Assembly: GCA_015272515.1 (NCBI GenBank)
Contig: JACYLN010000115.1
Coordinates: 1 to 64,000 of the forward strand
Direction of reading: 5' to 3'
DNA: 64,000 bases
Source of the DNA: Leptolyngbyaceae cyanobacterium C42_A2020_001
GTDB taxonomy: Bacteria; Cyanobacteriota; Cyanobacteriia; Leptolyngbyales; Leptolyngbyaceae
Part shown: positions 9,487 through 19,175 of the stretch, in pieces
Layout of the letters: every line of letters starts with the position of its first letter
Position numbering within the stretch: position 1 is the stretch's first letter
Notes under the pieces: model-generated
What the model was told of the DNA's origin: nothing
The model's database searches: none
What the model saw: only the letters and a program-made list of their open reading frames with translations
Translations under genes and position numbers: made by a program

Positions 9487-10578
9487 TTGTTAGGAATGGC
9501 ACAACCAAAACGGATTGGAATTTTGACCAGTGGCGGAGATTGCGCCGGATTGAATGCTGCGATTCGAGCAGTAGTTCATAGCGCGATCGATTCCTACGGT
9601 TGGGAGGTGTATGGAATTCGGCAAGCAACACACGGGCTGATGGCGCGTCCTCCCGCTGCGCTTCATCTCACTCCGGAGAAGGTTGACCCATTCTTAACGA
9701 AGGGGGGCACGATGCTGGGTACGACCAATAAGGGGGATCCTTTCGCTTTTCCTATGACGGATGGAACAGTATGCGATCGCTCCCAGGAGATTATTGAAGG
9801 CTATCATCTCTTGGGCCTAGATGCCTTGATTGGGATTGGGGGAGATGGTAGCCTGGCGATTCTGCGCCGCTTGGCTCAGCAGGGTGGTTTGAATCTGGTG
9901 GGCATTCCCAAAACGATTGATAATGACGTGGGTGTAACCGAGTGTTCAATTGGATTTGACACGGCAGTTAGCGTTGCAACAGAAGCCGTCGATCGCCTCC
10001 AGTTTACTGCTGCCAGCCATAGCCGCGTCATGATTTTGGAAGTCATGGGGCGAGATGCCGGGCATATTGCCATGTGTGCTGGGATTGCTGGCGGGGCCGA
10101 CATTATTCTGATCCCGGAAATTCCTTACACGCTAGATGGCATTTGCGAGACGATTAAAATCCGTCAACAGCAGGGCAAGAACTACTGTTTACTGGTGGTG
10201 GCAGAAGCTGTGCGGACGGAAACTGGCGATCGCGTTTTGATCAAAGATGCGGAAGGTTGTCGGTTGGGTGGTGTTGGGCAATACCTTTCGCAAGCGCTCT
10301 GTCAACGCATTGAAGCTGAAACTCGCGTGACTGTTTTGGGACATATACAACGTGGTGGTATTCCATCCCATCTCGATCGCCTAATTGCAACCTGTTTTGG
10401 TGTAGCAGCGGTTGAACTGATTGCCAAAGAAAAGTATGACCACGTAGTTACTTGGCAACAGCGCTCCGTCGTTGCTGTGCCAATTGAAGAAGCTATCTTT
10501 AAATACTCAGCGGTGAATCCTCAAGGGGCGCTGGCAACCACTGCTCGCCGCATGGGCATCTTTTTGGGCAGTGAGTGA
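9487..10578 (+). CDS. pfkA: 6-phosphofructokinase
   Basis: Phosphorylates fructose 6-phosphate in glycolysis. Motifs: GGDCAGLNAAIR (residues 16-27), GGDGS, PKTIDND with the catalytic aspartates, and MGRDAGHIA. The GGDGS glycine at the position that discriminates ATP from pyrophosphate predicts ATP use, while the PKTIDND lysine is more common in PPi-type enzymes, so this is the mixed-signature clade. 363 residues. The annotated start is followed in frame by another ATG at 9496 (MAQPKRIG), which may be the true one. It is followed closely by surE in the same direction. Confidence 0.94.
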   Translation: MLGMAQPKRIGILTSGGDCAGLNAAIRAVVHSAIDSYGWEVYGIRQATHGLMARPPAALHLTPEKVDPFLTKGGTMLGTTNKGDPFAFPMTDGTVCDRSQEIIEGYHLLGLDALIGIGGDGSLAILRRLAQQGGLNLVGIPKTIDNDVGVTECSIGFDTAVSVATEAVDRLQFTAASHSRVMILEVMGRDAGHIAMCAGIAGGADIILIPEIPYTLDGICETIKIRQQQGKNYCLLVVAEAVRTETGDRVLIKDAEGCRLGGVGQYLSQALCQRIEAETRVTVLGHIQRGGIPSHLDRLIATCFGVAAVELIAKEKYDHVVTWQQRSVVAVPIEEAIFKYSAVNPQGALATTARRMGIFLGSE

Positions 10579-10658
10579 CCAAGATTGGCAACAAAAGGGG
10601 AAATAGGGTGTAGGGTGTGGATGTAAGTCTACGTTTTACCGTTGATCCCAAAGTCCCT

Positions 10659-11345
10659 ATGGTGTTTGTGTTAACGAATGACGATGGTATTGATGCTCCT
10701 GGGCTGCGATCGCTGGTGCAGTCCGTCAAAAATTTGAACCTGGACGCGGTGATTGCAGCTCCTCAGGAACATTTATCCGGTTGTGGGCATCAGGTGACTA
10801 CAACTTCCCCAATTCGAGTCCACAAACGGTCTGAACGAGAATACGCGATCGCGGGCACGCCCGCCGATTGTGTCCGCATTGCCATCAGCCATCTCTGCCC
10901 AACGGTGCACTGGGTACTTTCAGGCATTAACTCTGGGGGAAATTTGGGTGCAGACGTGTACATCTCCGGCACAGTTGCGGCGGTGCGAGAAGCAGCACTT
11001 CATCGCATTTCAGGCATTGCGTTTTCCCAGTACCGTCATGGTAGACGAGAGATTGATTGGGACTTCGCATCCTACCTGGTTACCAATGTTTTGACCAATT
11101 TATTAGCCCGTCCTACCCAACCTGGTGTTTTTTGGAATGTAAATCTACCGCATTTGGCAACAGGGGCATCGGATCCTAAACTGGTTTTTTGCACACCTTG
11201 TACTCAACCATTACCTGCTGTGTATCGGGTAAATGAAGACCAGTTTCACTATGCTGGGGAGTATTCTCAGCGTCGTCGAGATCCAGGTGGAGATGTAGAA
11301 GTTTGCTTTAATGGACACATTGCAATTACCCAATTGCAAGTTTAG
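10659..11345 (+). CDS. surE: 5-prime/3-prime nucleotidase SurE
   Basis: Metal-dependent phosphatase acting on nucleoside monophosphates (and short polyphosphate in some species). The start MVFVLTNDDGIDAPG carries the metal-binding Asp pair (residues 8-9); GINSGGNLG supplies the conserved Asn. 228 residues from ATG 10659. An in-frame GTG at 10617 would add 14 residues that do not belong to the family; AGGG-like sequence precedes that GTG, so it cannot be excluded. The gene lies about 80 nt after pfkA and is probably co-transcribed with it. Confidence 0.92.
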   Translation: MVFVLTNDDGIDAPGLRSLVQSVKNLNLDAVIAAPQEHLSGCGHQVTTTSPIRVHKRSEREYAIAGTPADCVRIAISHLCPTVHWVLSGINSGGNLGADVYISGTVAAVREAALHRISGIAFSQYRHGRREIDWDFASYLVTNVLTNLLARPTQPGVFWNVNLPHLATGASDPKLVFCTPCTQPLPAVYRVNEDQFHYAGEYSQRRRDPGGDVEVCFNGHIAITQLQV

Positions 11346-11683
11346 AGATCCTCTCTTAATCAAAAAAATATCTACCTCTTGTGGTACTTCCTTCAAAGCT
11401 CAGTCTTCGGTAGGATGTTTACGCTTAATCGATCAGATATGGACTCAGAGACGGATTTCTGACGGATGCTGCACTGCGCTCTCGCTGGGCGCGGATGTAG
11501 TATATTTGACACTGCTGGGTAAATTCACGTAGATTTAATATATTCTGTTCCCTGAGTTACAGCAGATCCTTATTAAAATAGTGTTAAATTTTGAGGAGTC
11601 TGCTGACAATTAAACTGTTTTCGGCTTTGGCAGATTTAGTGAGTCAGCGTAGGCTTTAGTAGAGGATGGGTCAGGGTTCACAT
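11346..11683. other. Spacer with no gene seen
   Basis: About 340 bp between surE and the next small gene. Short open frames here show no conserved protein character. No clear hairpin terminator follows surE. The region presumably holds the promoter of the small gene. Confidence 0.5.
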
Positions 11684-11899
11684 ATGCTTTCAATCCGTGA
11701 TGTTGTTAAAGAAGCGTTTGCGGTTGGGTGTTTAACAGTTGAAGCCGAGGAGCAATTGCGTCAGCTTTTGCAGACAAAGTACGACGCAAAAGACTTTAAG
11801 GCATTCATGCTGCTACAGCACGCTGTTGTTTCTGGAATTGTGCGTCAGGAGTCTCGGGAGCGGGCTGAGCGCGATCGCACACTGGCGGTTGCCTCGTAG
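11684..11899 (+). CDS. Small conserved hypothetical protein
   Basis: A protein of 71 residues, beginning MLSIRDVVKEAFAVGCLTVE, mostly helical and charged, ending in an Arg/Glu-rich stretch. Not recognised. It looks like the small soluble cyanobacterial proteins often found alone. An ATG at 11666 is also in frame, but AGGG lies 7 nt before ATG 11684, which favours the shorter form. It is convergent with the RNase J gene; a large inverted repeat lies between the stops. Confidence 0.55.
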   Translation: MLSIRDVVKEAFAVGCLTVEAEEQLRQLLQTKYDAKDFKAFMLLQHAVVSGIVRQESRERAERDRTLAVAS

Positions 11900-11910
11900 A
11901 TAAAGCTTAA

Positions 11911-11962
11911 GATGGCAAGCGTCAAGCAACCGACCTTCAGCTACTTGAATCATCTTGCCATC
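11911..11962. terminator. Bidirectional hairpin between convergent genes
   Basis: GATGGCAAG (11911-11919) is perfectly complementary to CTTGCCATC (11954-11962), with an inner TCAAG/CTTGA pair. It lies between the stop codons of the 71-residue gene and rnj. No long T-run follows on either side, so it may stabilise 3-prime ends rather than terminate strongly. Confidence 0.45.
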
Positions 11963-11983
11963 CCAACTGAACGTAAAAAATCC

Positions 11984-13753
11984 TTAGAGTGCGATTGCTT
12001 CAGCCGTTCGCGGGTTTTTTCTAGATGGCAGTGTCAAAGGTTCTTCAGCAACCTGCATCAAAAAGACTACCAGTGGATTGCTTTGAAACTCACGCCGCAC
12101 CATTTTCACAAGTTCACGTTCAATCTGAGCCTGTAATCCTGCCCAGTCAACTTCTAAGCGCCCATCTCCCAACGAGCGAGCATATTCTTTCCAGCGATCG
12201 CGCAGCACCAATTCGATACTTTCTCGGGTTTTGTCCTGAATTTGAGCTTTTTGCATCGGAGTAACCACTCCACGCAAGTGAATTTCTGGCTGAGCAACAA
12301 GTCCACCGCGCCAATCCAGCACAGCCGCCACCGTTACCACACCATCTTCAGCCAATTGCTGCCGTTCCTTAAGAACTTGAGCATTAACCACTCCAGATCG
12401 AGACGCATCGACCAATTCAATTCCAGAGGGAACTTTGCCACTGACTCGAATGCTAGCTTCGGTTAGCTCTACCACATCCCCATTGTCAATCACTACCATA
12501 TTTTCAGCCGGAATCCCAACACTCTGAGCTGTTTGAGCGTGTTTCACCAACATGCGATGTTCTCCATGTACAGGCAGGAAGAACTTGGGACGAGTTAATC
12601 CGATCATCAGTTTCTGATCTTCCTGGCAACCGTGTCCTGAAACGTGAATCCCCTGCTCCCGCCCGTAGAACACTTTTGCTCCCTGCATCATTAATCGATC
12701 AATGGTGTTGACCACAGCAATGGTATTTCCAGGAATTGGGTTAGCGGAAAATACCACTGTGTCTCCGGGACGGATTTTGACCTGACGATGCTCGCCGTTA
12801 GAAATTCGAGTTAGTGCAGATAATGGCTCTCCTTGCGACCCCGTTGTCAAAATTAGAACACCACTATCAGGCAGTTTCTGAATCACGTTCAACGGTTGCA
12901 GCAGATCGTCGTCACATTTGATATAGCCTAGTTTTCGAGCGTGGGCAATGACGTTCAACATAGAGCGTCCTAACACCGAAACGACTCTTCCATGTTTTTT
13001 TGCCAAATCTAGAATCATGTTGATCCGATGAACTGATGAGGCAAAGGTGGTAACTAGTAATCTGCCAGATGCCTGAGAGAAAACGCGATCGAGGTTGGGA
13101 TAAACTGAGCGCTCTGAGGGCGTAAATCCAGGTAATTCTGAGTTGGTGGAGTCGCTGATTAAACAATGAACGCCCTGTTCGCCGTATTCAGCCAATCGCT
13201 GAAAATCAAAATACTCGCCATCCACGGGGGTATGGTCAACTTTGAAGTCTCCAGTGTGAATTACGACTCCTACGGGTGTGCGAATGGCGACGGTAAAACT
13301 ATCTGCGATCGAGTGTGTGTTCCGAATAAACTCAACAAAAAATGACTTGCCAACTCGTACAACTTCACGTGGACGAACAGTGCGGAGTTCGGTTCGATCT
13401 GCTACTCCGGCTTCCTCCAGTTTGTCTTCCAGCAACGCCATCGCCAGACGGGGTCCATAAATCACCGGAATATCAAATTGTTTCAGATGAAATGGAATCC
13501 CACCAATGTGATCTTCGTGACCGTGGGTAACGATCATGCCTTTGATCTTGTGGCGGTTTTCCCGCAGGTAGGTCATATCTGGCAAAACGATATTAACTCC
13601 ATGCATTCCATCCGTTGGAAACGCCAGTCCCGCATCTAGAAGTAAGAGTTCGTCATTGACCTCAAAAACGCAGGTATTTTTACCAATTTCGTGGAGTCCT
13701 CCAAGTGGAATGATTTTGAGCGTGGATGATGGGGTTGATTGAGTCATTGGCAT
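11984..13753 (-). CDS. rnj: Ribonuclease J
   Basis: Metallo-beta-lactamase/beta-CASP ribonuclease with 5-prime exonuclease and endonuclease activity, central to cyanobacterial mRNA turnover. The zinc motif HGHEDH is at residues 77-82, further ligands lie in IHTGDFKVDHTP, and the beta-CASP motif VSGHG follows. About 587 residues with a C-terminal extension. ATG 13753 opens the frame, but ATG 13747 has AAGGA five nucleotides upstream and is the likelier start. It follows asd and dapA in the same direction, a common cyanobacterial order, although 260 bp separate it from dapA. Confidence 0.93.
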   Translation of the reverse strand: MPMTQSTPSSTLKIIPLGGLHEIGKNTCVFEVNDELLLLDAGLAFPTDGMHGVNIVLPDMTYLRENRHKIKGMIVTHGHEDHIGGIPFHLKQFDIPVIYGPRLAMALLEDKLEEAGVADRTELRTVRPREVVRVGKSFFVEFIRNTHSIADSFTVAIRTPVGVVIHTGDFKVDHTPVDGEYFDFQRLAEYGEQGVHCLISDSTNSELPGFTPSERSVYPNLDRVFSQASGRLLVTTFASSVHRINMILDLAKKHGRVVSVLGRSMLNVIAHARKLGYIKCDDDLLQPLNVIQKLPDSGVLILTTGSQGEPLSALTRISNGEHRQVKIRPGDTVVFSANPIPGNTIAVVNTIDRLMMQGAKVFYGREQGIHVSGHGCQEDQKLMIGLTRPKFFLPVHGEHRMLVKHAQTAQSVGIPAENMVVIDNGDVVELTEASIRVSGKVPSGIELVDASRSGVVNAQVLKERQQLAEDGVVTVAAVLDWRGGLVAQPEIHLRGVVTPMQKAQIQDKTRESIELVLRDRWKEYARSLGDGRLEVDWAGLQAQIERELVKMVRREFQSNPLVVFLMQVAEEPLTLPSRKNPRTAEAIAL

Positions 13754-14015
13754 CCTTAGTAGAAAGGTTTATCAGGTTGATTGCAGAAATATTGAGTTAG
13801 TGATTAGCTTGAGGGGAGTTTCATCAATAGATCGCGTGTTCTAATGCGACGGGGCAGGTTGAATGGCTCAAAAGCGTAGCAGATAGAAGATTGGTCACAG
13901 AACAAGCGTTAAGCGTTGGTTTGGAGGATAAGTTAGCTGGGGTTACTCCAGCGAAACAGAAGACGTTTATGAAAGGAGGAAACAAAATGATCAAAATCTT
14001 GTAAACACCATTGGG

Positions 14016-14900
14016 TCATAGAAGCGAGAGTTGCTTCAGGATAGGCTTGAGGGCATCAATTACCTCGGTTGATGCGGCACAAAGCGGTGGGCGAGTAGAA
14101 CCGACCTGCCAGCCTTGAAGTTGAAGGGCAGCCTTGACGGGAATTGGATTAGTGGTAAGAAACAATACCTTAAACAGGGGGAACAGTTGGAGATGGAGTT
14201 TGAGTGCAGTTTCGACGTTGCCGTTGAAAAAACTCTGAATCATATGTTGTAGCTGAGAACCAGCCAGATGGCTGGCAACACTCACAACACCTTGTGCCCC
14301 AATGGCTAGGAGGGGAAGTGTTAAGGAGTCGTCGCCGGAGTAAATTCCAAAGTCTGATGGAGTGGAGCAACGAATTTGACTGGCTTGGTCAAGGTTCCCA
14401 CTGGCTTCCTTAACAGCGACGATGTTGGGTATTTCGGCTAAACGGATGATTGTTTCTGGTAAAAGGTTTTGACCAGTACGCCCAGGAATGTTGTAGAGCA
14501 TGATTGGCATCTCAGGAACCGCTTCTGCGATCGCCTTGAAATGGTTATACAGCCCAGCCTGAGGCGGCTTGTTGTAGTATGGCACAACTTGTAAAGAACC
14601 ATCTAACCCTAGTTTAGCTGCTTTTTGAGTTGCGTCGATGGCTTCATGGGTTGAGTTAGAGCCTGTACCCGCAATAATTTTGGCTTTGCCCGCTACCGCC
14701 TTCTGAATAACCTGAAACAGCTCATATTCTTCAGCCCAAGACAAGGTAGGAGACTCGCCCGTAGTCCCGCACACTACCAAAGCATCGGAGCCATTTTCTA
14801 CCAAATACACAGCTAGCTTTTCTGCAACTGCGTAGTTGACAGTACCATCCTCTGAGAATGGCGTGATCATTGCTGTCAAAACTCGTCCGAAATTCACCAC
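14016..14900 (-). CDS. dapA: 4-hydroxy-tetrahydrodipicolinate synthase
   Basis: Condenses aspartate semialdehyde with pyruvate in lysine/diaminopimelate synthesis, acting directly after Asd. TIM-barrel enzyme of 294 residues with the Schiff-base Lys164 in VAVKEASGN, Tyr136 in [10 protein letters not shown], and the CGTTGES substrate loop (44-50). The start is GTG (14900); a second GTG follows immediately. It sits 65 bp downstream of asd in the same direction, so the two consecutive pathway steps are probably one transcript. Confidence 0.95.
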   Translation of the reverse strand: MVNFGRVLTAMITPFSEDGTVNYAVAEKLAVYLVENGSDALVVCGTTGESPTLSWAEEYELFQVIQKAVAGKAKIIAGTGSNSTHEAIDATQKAAKLGLDGSLQVVPYYNKPPQAGLYNHFKAIAEAVPEMPIMLYNIPGRTGQNLLPETIIRLAEIPNIVAVKEASGNLDQASQIRCSTPSDFGIYSGDDSLTLPLLAIGAQGVVSVASHLAGSQLQHMIQSFFNGNVETALKLHLQLFPLFKVLFLTTNPIPVKAALQLQGWQVGSTRPPLCAASTEVIDALKPILKQLSLL

Positions 14901-14965
14901 ACGCTTTGCTTTAAAACACTTAAAGGACTGGTATTTGCTACTACATGGACTACGAGCAAGATGCG

Positions 14966-16015
14966 TTAGCTCACTGAATGAGAGAGGGCGACGGTCGATT
15001 TGAGGAGATTTTTCTGAACCAACAATTCAGCAATCTGAACGGCATTCAGTGCTGCACCTTTGCGGATTTGGTCACCACATAGCCACAGTTCTAACCCACA
15101 GGGATGGGATAAATCTTGGCGAATCCGCCCCACTAACACGTCATCTTGGCCGCTGGCATCCATTGGCATTGGGAAATAATTTGCCTGCCAATCTTCCACT
15201 AGTTTGACTCCTGGAGCCTGGCTAAGAATTTCTTTGGCACGAGACACGCTGAATGGTTGGTCAAACTCTAAATTGATTGCTTCTGAGTGTGCTCTTAATA
15301 CTGGAACGCGTACACAGGTGGCGGTGACTTGAAGAGTGGGTTCATTAAAAATCTTGCGAGTTTCGTTAATCATTTTCATCTCTTCCTCGCAGTACCCTTG
15401 TTCGTTCAGCTTAGAGTTGTGCGGAAAGAGGTTGAAAGCCAATGGATAGGGAAAGATCTCGGCTTTGGGGGGCTGCCCCTGAAGAATTGCTTGGGCTTGC
15501 ACTTTGACTTCTTCCATTGCCCGTGCGCCCGCGCCGCTCGCTGATTGATAGGTCGCCGCCACAATCCGTTTAATCGGTTGAATTTGATGCAGTGGATAAA
15601 TGGCAATTGTCATCAAAATCGTGGTGCAGTTTGGATTCGCGATAATGCCTTGATGAGCAGAGACAGCTTCAGGATTAACTTCTGGAACGACAAGGGGCAC
15701 ACTGGCATCCATCCGAAATGCACTGGAGTTATCAATCACGATCGCTCCAGCCGCCACTGCCTGAGATGCCCATGTTCGAGAGGTAGAAGCTCCGGCAGAA
15801 GCGAGAACAATATCCACACCGTCGAAAGAGTGTTCATCAACAGCGTGTACTGGCACGCGATCGCCCTTAAAGTTCAGGCTTTGACCTGCGGAACGGGCAG
15901 ATGCTAACAGTCTCAACTCAGAAACAGGAAACTGGCGTTTTTCCAGCAACTCCAGCAGCTCCGCTCCAACCGCTCCTGTGGCTCCCAAAATCGCAACTCG
16001 ATAAGATTCAGTCAA
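14966..16015 (-). CDS. asd: Aspartate-semialdehyde dehydrogenase
   Basis: Reduces aspartyl phosphate to aspartate semialdehyde using NADPH, feeding lysine, threonine and methionine synthesis. 349 residues: nucleotide-binding GATGAVG at 11-17, GASTS at 75-79, and catalytic Cys130 in NPNCTT. The start is taken as TTG 16015, because GGAGGA (16023-16028, minus strand) lies 7 nt upstream; a farther TTG at 16030 would place that ribosome binding site inside the coding region. It is divergent from tig across about 585 bp. Confidence 0.94.
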   Translation of the reverse strand: MTESYRVAILGATGAVGAELLELLEKRQFPVSELRLLASARSAGQSLNFKGDRVPVHAVDEHSFDGVDIVLASAGASTSRTWASQAVAAGAIVIDNSSAFRMDASVPLVVPEVNPEAVSAHQGIIANPNCTTILMTIAIYPLHQIQPIKRIVAATYQSASGAGARAMEEVKVQAQAILQGQPPKAEIFPYPLAFNLFPHNSKLNEQGYCEEEMKMINETRKIFNEPTLQVTATCVRVPVLRAHSEAINLEFDQPFSVSRAKEILSQAPGVKLVEDWQANYFPMPMDASGQDDVLVGRIRQDLSHPCGLELWLCGDQIRKGAALNAVQIAELLVQKNLLKSTVALSHSVS

Positions 16016-16600
16016 TCGATATTCCTCCAAACATCTCTACAAATGATTCAACGCGATACAAAAATCTAACGAAAAATCCGATCTGACAATTTTGATTGAT
16101 CGAAAACTGAATAGGTGATTAAAAAACTCACAAATGTAAAGAAGTGTTTCCAAATATTGTTTTGTTTTTGTAAAAGAATAGCTTGTGTAATTCAATCCTT
16201 TGAAGAGAGCGAACTAACGTTACCATCACTGGCAGGAGAAAAGTAAGATAGCCTGCTATATCAACTTAGACAATCAACTATATCGTTTCCAGATCTTAGC
16301 GGATCTTTCATCTCATCTCTGAATCTTAAGTACTCAAGCGTCTTCTGCGTAGGCGGATTGCCGAACGTTTTTCAAGAAACCCACAAGATTCTCCGCCAGT
16401 CTGAATCAGAATCCGTTACTATAGCTAATTGCGGCGATCGCTTCCGGCTTGTCGTCGGCAAAGCGTTTACTTCCGTCACAATCAGCGCCTAGCAAACTAG
16501 AGGTAGCTAGGCGTTCTAAGCGCAAAGCCGTAAACTTGTATTCTTGTCTACTGTTGTACGCTGCAATCCCTTTAATTTAACTGCAATCTTCTGAAAACCG
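16016..16600. other. Divergent asd/tig promoter region
   Basis: About 585 bp without a gene, AT-rich next to asd and more GC-rich toward tig. It should carry both promoters. A perfect 8-bp stem hairpin (16486-16513) falls about 90 nt upstream of the tig ATG. No tRNA or small RNA gene is recognised. Confidence 0.5.
16486..16513 (+). promoter_or_regulatory. Hairpin in the tig leader
   Basis: CGCCTAGC (16486-16493) and GCTAGGCG (16506-16513) form a perfect 8-bp stem with a 12-nt loop, about 90 nt before the trigger factor start. No T-run follows, so it is not an ordinary terminator. It may be a leader structure, or an operator. Confidence 0.35.
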
Positions 16601-18244
16601 ATGAAAGTTACCCAGGAAAAGCTTCCCGCCAGTCAGATTGGTTTGGAAATCGAAGTTACACCCGAAATGTCCAAAAAGGTTTATGAGCGGGTCGTTCAAG
16701 ACTTCACCCGTTCTGCCAATATTCCTGGGTTTCGGAAAGGCAAAGTTCCCAGACAGGTTCTAATTCAACGTATTGGTGCTACCCGAATCAAAGCCGTAGC
16801 TGTCGAAGAACTGGTTGAAGATGGTTTGAAGGAAGCCGTTAAGCAAGAAAAAATTGACGTTTTAGGAAATTACCAACTTCGGTCTCCTTTTGAAGAGTTG
16901 GTAAACCAGTTTGAGCCTGGACAAGCCTTGACATTTTCGGCTTCAGTAGACGTGCAGCCAGAAGTCACTCTCAAGCAATACACCGGGTTTCAGCTTCAAG
17001 CAGAAGAAATTAAACCAGATCCAGAGCGGATCGAAAAAGTGCTTCAGAACTATCAAGATCAATTGGCAACGCTGGTGCCTGTTGAAGGTAGACCCGCTCA
17101 GATGAAGGATGTCGCAGTTGTAGACTTCAAAGGCGTTTTGCCGAGCGAAGATCCTGCACAAGAGCCAGAGGAAGTGCCTGGGGGGCAGGCAGAAGATTTT
17201 CAAGTGGAATTGTTGGAAGGTCGCTTTATTGAAGGATTTATTGATGGAATTGTGGGAATGAACCCTGGGGATACAAAAGAGGTGGAAGCCACATTTCCCG
17301 AAACCTATCCCCAGCCCAAAGTGGCAGGGCGCAAGGCTCTATTTACTATTACCTTAAAGGAACTTAAAGAAAAAGAGTTGCCAGAGCTGGATGATGAGTT
17401 TGCTCAAGAAGTGAGTGAATTCCAGACGATCGCAGAACTACGCGAATCGCTCGAATCTCGATTTACAGAAGAAGCTGAAGATCAAACCCGCTCGAATAAA
17501 GAGCAAGCGATCTTACAAGAACTGCTGAACCAGATTGAGACGGATGTTCCTGAAACCTTGATTGAACGGGAAGTCAACTTCATGCTGCAACAAACAGCCA
17601 TGCAGTTGCAGAATCAGGGAATTGATGTCAAGCAGTTCTTTACTCAAGATATGGTGGCTCGCCTACGAGAGCAATCTCGTCCTGATGCCATTAGCCGGAT
17701 CAAGCGCACTCTGGCACTTGGCGAAATCGCTAAGCGCGAATCGATTGAAGCTACCGAAGAGGAAATTTCCGCCAAAGTTAACGAATTGCAAGAAGATCTC
17801 GGTGAAAGTGCAGCAAACATTGCTCCTGACCGTTTGAGAAGTGTGGTTGCCGAAGACGTACTGAAAGAAAAAATTATGAATTGGCTGATCGAGCATTCTA
17901 GTATTGAGCTAGTTCCAGAAGGTACCCTAACGAAAGACGAAGCAGCAGAATCAGAAGCCGCAGCAGTGACCGAAGACCTGCCAGCCGAAGCCCAAACTAT
18001 AGAAGTTGAAGCAACGGAAGTAGAGGCTGAGGTTTCGCCTGTAACAGATGAGGAACCTGTGGCTGACGATCTAGAAGTAGAAGTTGCTCCTAAGAAGAAG
18101 CGTTCAACCAAATCGACAACCGCCAAAGATCAGTCTTCAGATCAGTCCTTACCTGAAGTATCTGATTCTGAAGAAGGCGGTGAGGAGTCGCAGGCTGCTC
18201 CAAAAGCCCGCAGAACGACTAAGAAAAAGACGAGTGCCGAATGA
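16601..18244 (+). CDS. tig: Trigger factor (ribosome-associated chaperone)
   Basis: Peptidyl-prolyl isomerase and chaperone bound at the ribosome exit tunnel. The N-terminal ribosome-binding domain contains IPGFRKGKVPRQVL (about residues 42-55), the signature contacting protein L23. The FKBP-like domain follows (about 165-250), then the helical chaperone arms. The 547 residues exceed the usual 430-480; the extra C-terminal part, from about 440, is a low-complexity tail of Glu/Ala/Val and finally Lys/Ser/Thr. It is followed by clpP and clpX in the same direction, the classic tig-clpP-clpX order for protein quality control. Confidence 0.95.
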   Translation: MKVTQEKLPASQIGLEIEVTPEMSKKVYERVVQDFTRSANIPGFRKGKVPRQVLIQRIGATRIKAVAVEELVEDGLKEAVKQEKIDVLGNYQLRSPFEELVNQFEPGQALTFSASVDVQPEVTLKQYTGFQLQAEEIKPDPERIEKVLQNYQDQLATLVPVEGRPAQMKDVAVVDFKGVLPSEDPAQEPEEVPGGQAEDFQVELLEGRFIEGFIDGIVGMNPGDTKEVEATFPETYPQPKVAGRKALFTITLKELKEKELPELDDEFAQEVSEFQTIAELRESLESRFTEEAEDQTRSNKEQAILQELLNQIETDVPETLIEREVNFMLQQTAMQLQNQGIDVKQFFTQDMVARLREQSRPDAISRIKRTLALGEIAKRESIEATEEEISAKVNELQEDLGESAANIAPDRLRSVVAEDVLKEKIMNWLIEHSSIELVPEGTLTKDEAAESEAAAVTEDLPAEAQTIEVEATEVEAEVSPVTDEEPVADDLEVEVAPKKKRSTKSTTAKDQSSDQSLPEVSDSEEGGEESQAAPKARRTTKKKTSAE

Positions 18245-18472
18245 CCCTAGCGGATTCGTGCATCATTTGTCAGAATGGAGCAGGATTTGTCTCGCATGGG
18301 AGAAACTAACGGGGTGACAATGCCTGCTGAATCCCTCAATCGACTTAGACAAGTCCCAAAGCACTTAAGGCATAATTGGGTTATATCTGCGAGGCTGATT
18401 TAAGCCAGCTTCATCAGAAGCTGCGATCGCTAGCAGATTGTGACTTTGTTACTCTTGGGCAAACCGCCAACT

Positions 18473-19162
18473 ATGTTGACATCTCAGTCTGTTGATTACA
18501 CCATTACCAATCTGAGTTCTCTAAAGGTTTACTCCCTCGCTACCGACAACGTGATCCCGGTCGTGATTGAGCAGGCTGGTCGAGGCGAACGCGCTTTTGA
18601 CATCTACTCCCGCCTTCTTAGAGAGCGCATTGTTTTCTTGGGAACCCCAATTGATGATACAGTTGCTGATTCTGTAGTCGCTCAGTTGTTGTTTTTAGAA
18701 GCAGAAGATCCCGAAAAGGATATTCAGATTTACATCAATTCTCCCGGTGGCTCTGTAACGGCTGGTATGGCAATTTATGACACAATGCAGCAGGTTCGTT
18801 GTGATGTTGCTACAATCTGCTTCGGATTGGCTGCTAGCATGGGAGCCTTCCTGTTGGCATCTGGCACTACCGGAAAACGGATGTCATTGCCCAGTTCGCG
18901 TGTCATGATTCACCAACCTTTGGGAGGTGCTCAGGGACAGGCGGTGGACATTGAAATCCAGGCTAAAGAAATTCTTTATCATAAGCGGACGCTGAATGAG
19001 CTACTGTCGTATCACACGAGGCAACCGTTTGAGAAGGTAGAAGCCGACACAGAGCGCGACTTTTTTATGTCCGCTGCTGAAGCTAAGGAATATGGTCTGA
19101 TTGACCAAGTGATCTCTAGACAAAATCTTCCGAAGTCGGGAGAACCTGTCGCTGCACTGTAA
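18473..19162 (+). CDS. clpP: ATP-dependent Clp protease proteolytic subunit
   Basis: Serine protease subunit that forms a double heptamer and degrades proteins unfolded by ClpX. From ATG 18473 the protein has 229 residues, with triad Ser122 (GLAASMGA), His147 (MIHQPLGG) and Asp196 (ERD), in the usual spacing. An in-frame GTG at 18440 would add 11 residues and is less likely. ClpX begins 13 nt after the stop, so the two partners are surely translated from one message. Cyanobacteria have several ClpP paralogues; by its pairing with clpX this is likely the one called ClpP2. Confidence 0.95.
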   Translation: MLTSQSVDYTITNLSSLKVYSLATDNVIPVVIEQAGRGERAFDIYSRLLRERIVFLGTPIDDTVADSVVAQLLFLEAEDPEKDIQIYINSPGGSVTAGMAIYDTMQQVRCDVATICFGLAASMGAFLLASGTTGKRMSLPSSRVMIHQPLGGAQGQAVDIEIQAKEILYHKRTLNELLSYHTRQPFEKVEADTERDFFMSAAEAKEYGLIDQVISRQNLPKSGEPVAAL

Positions 19163-19175
19163 GAAAGAGGCACCT

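Noticed and set aside
17644-18126. Minus-strand serine-rich frame opposite the trigger factor tail
   Set aside because: It is the complement of the Glu/Ala-rich tail codons and lacks any start context.
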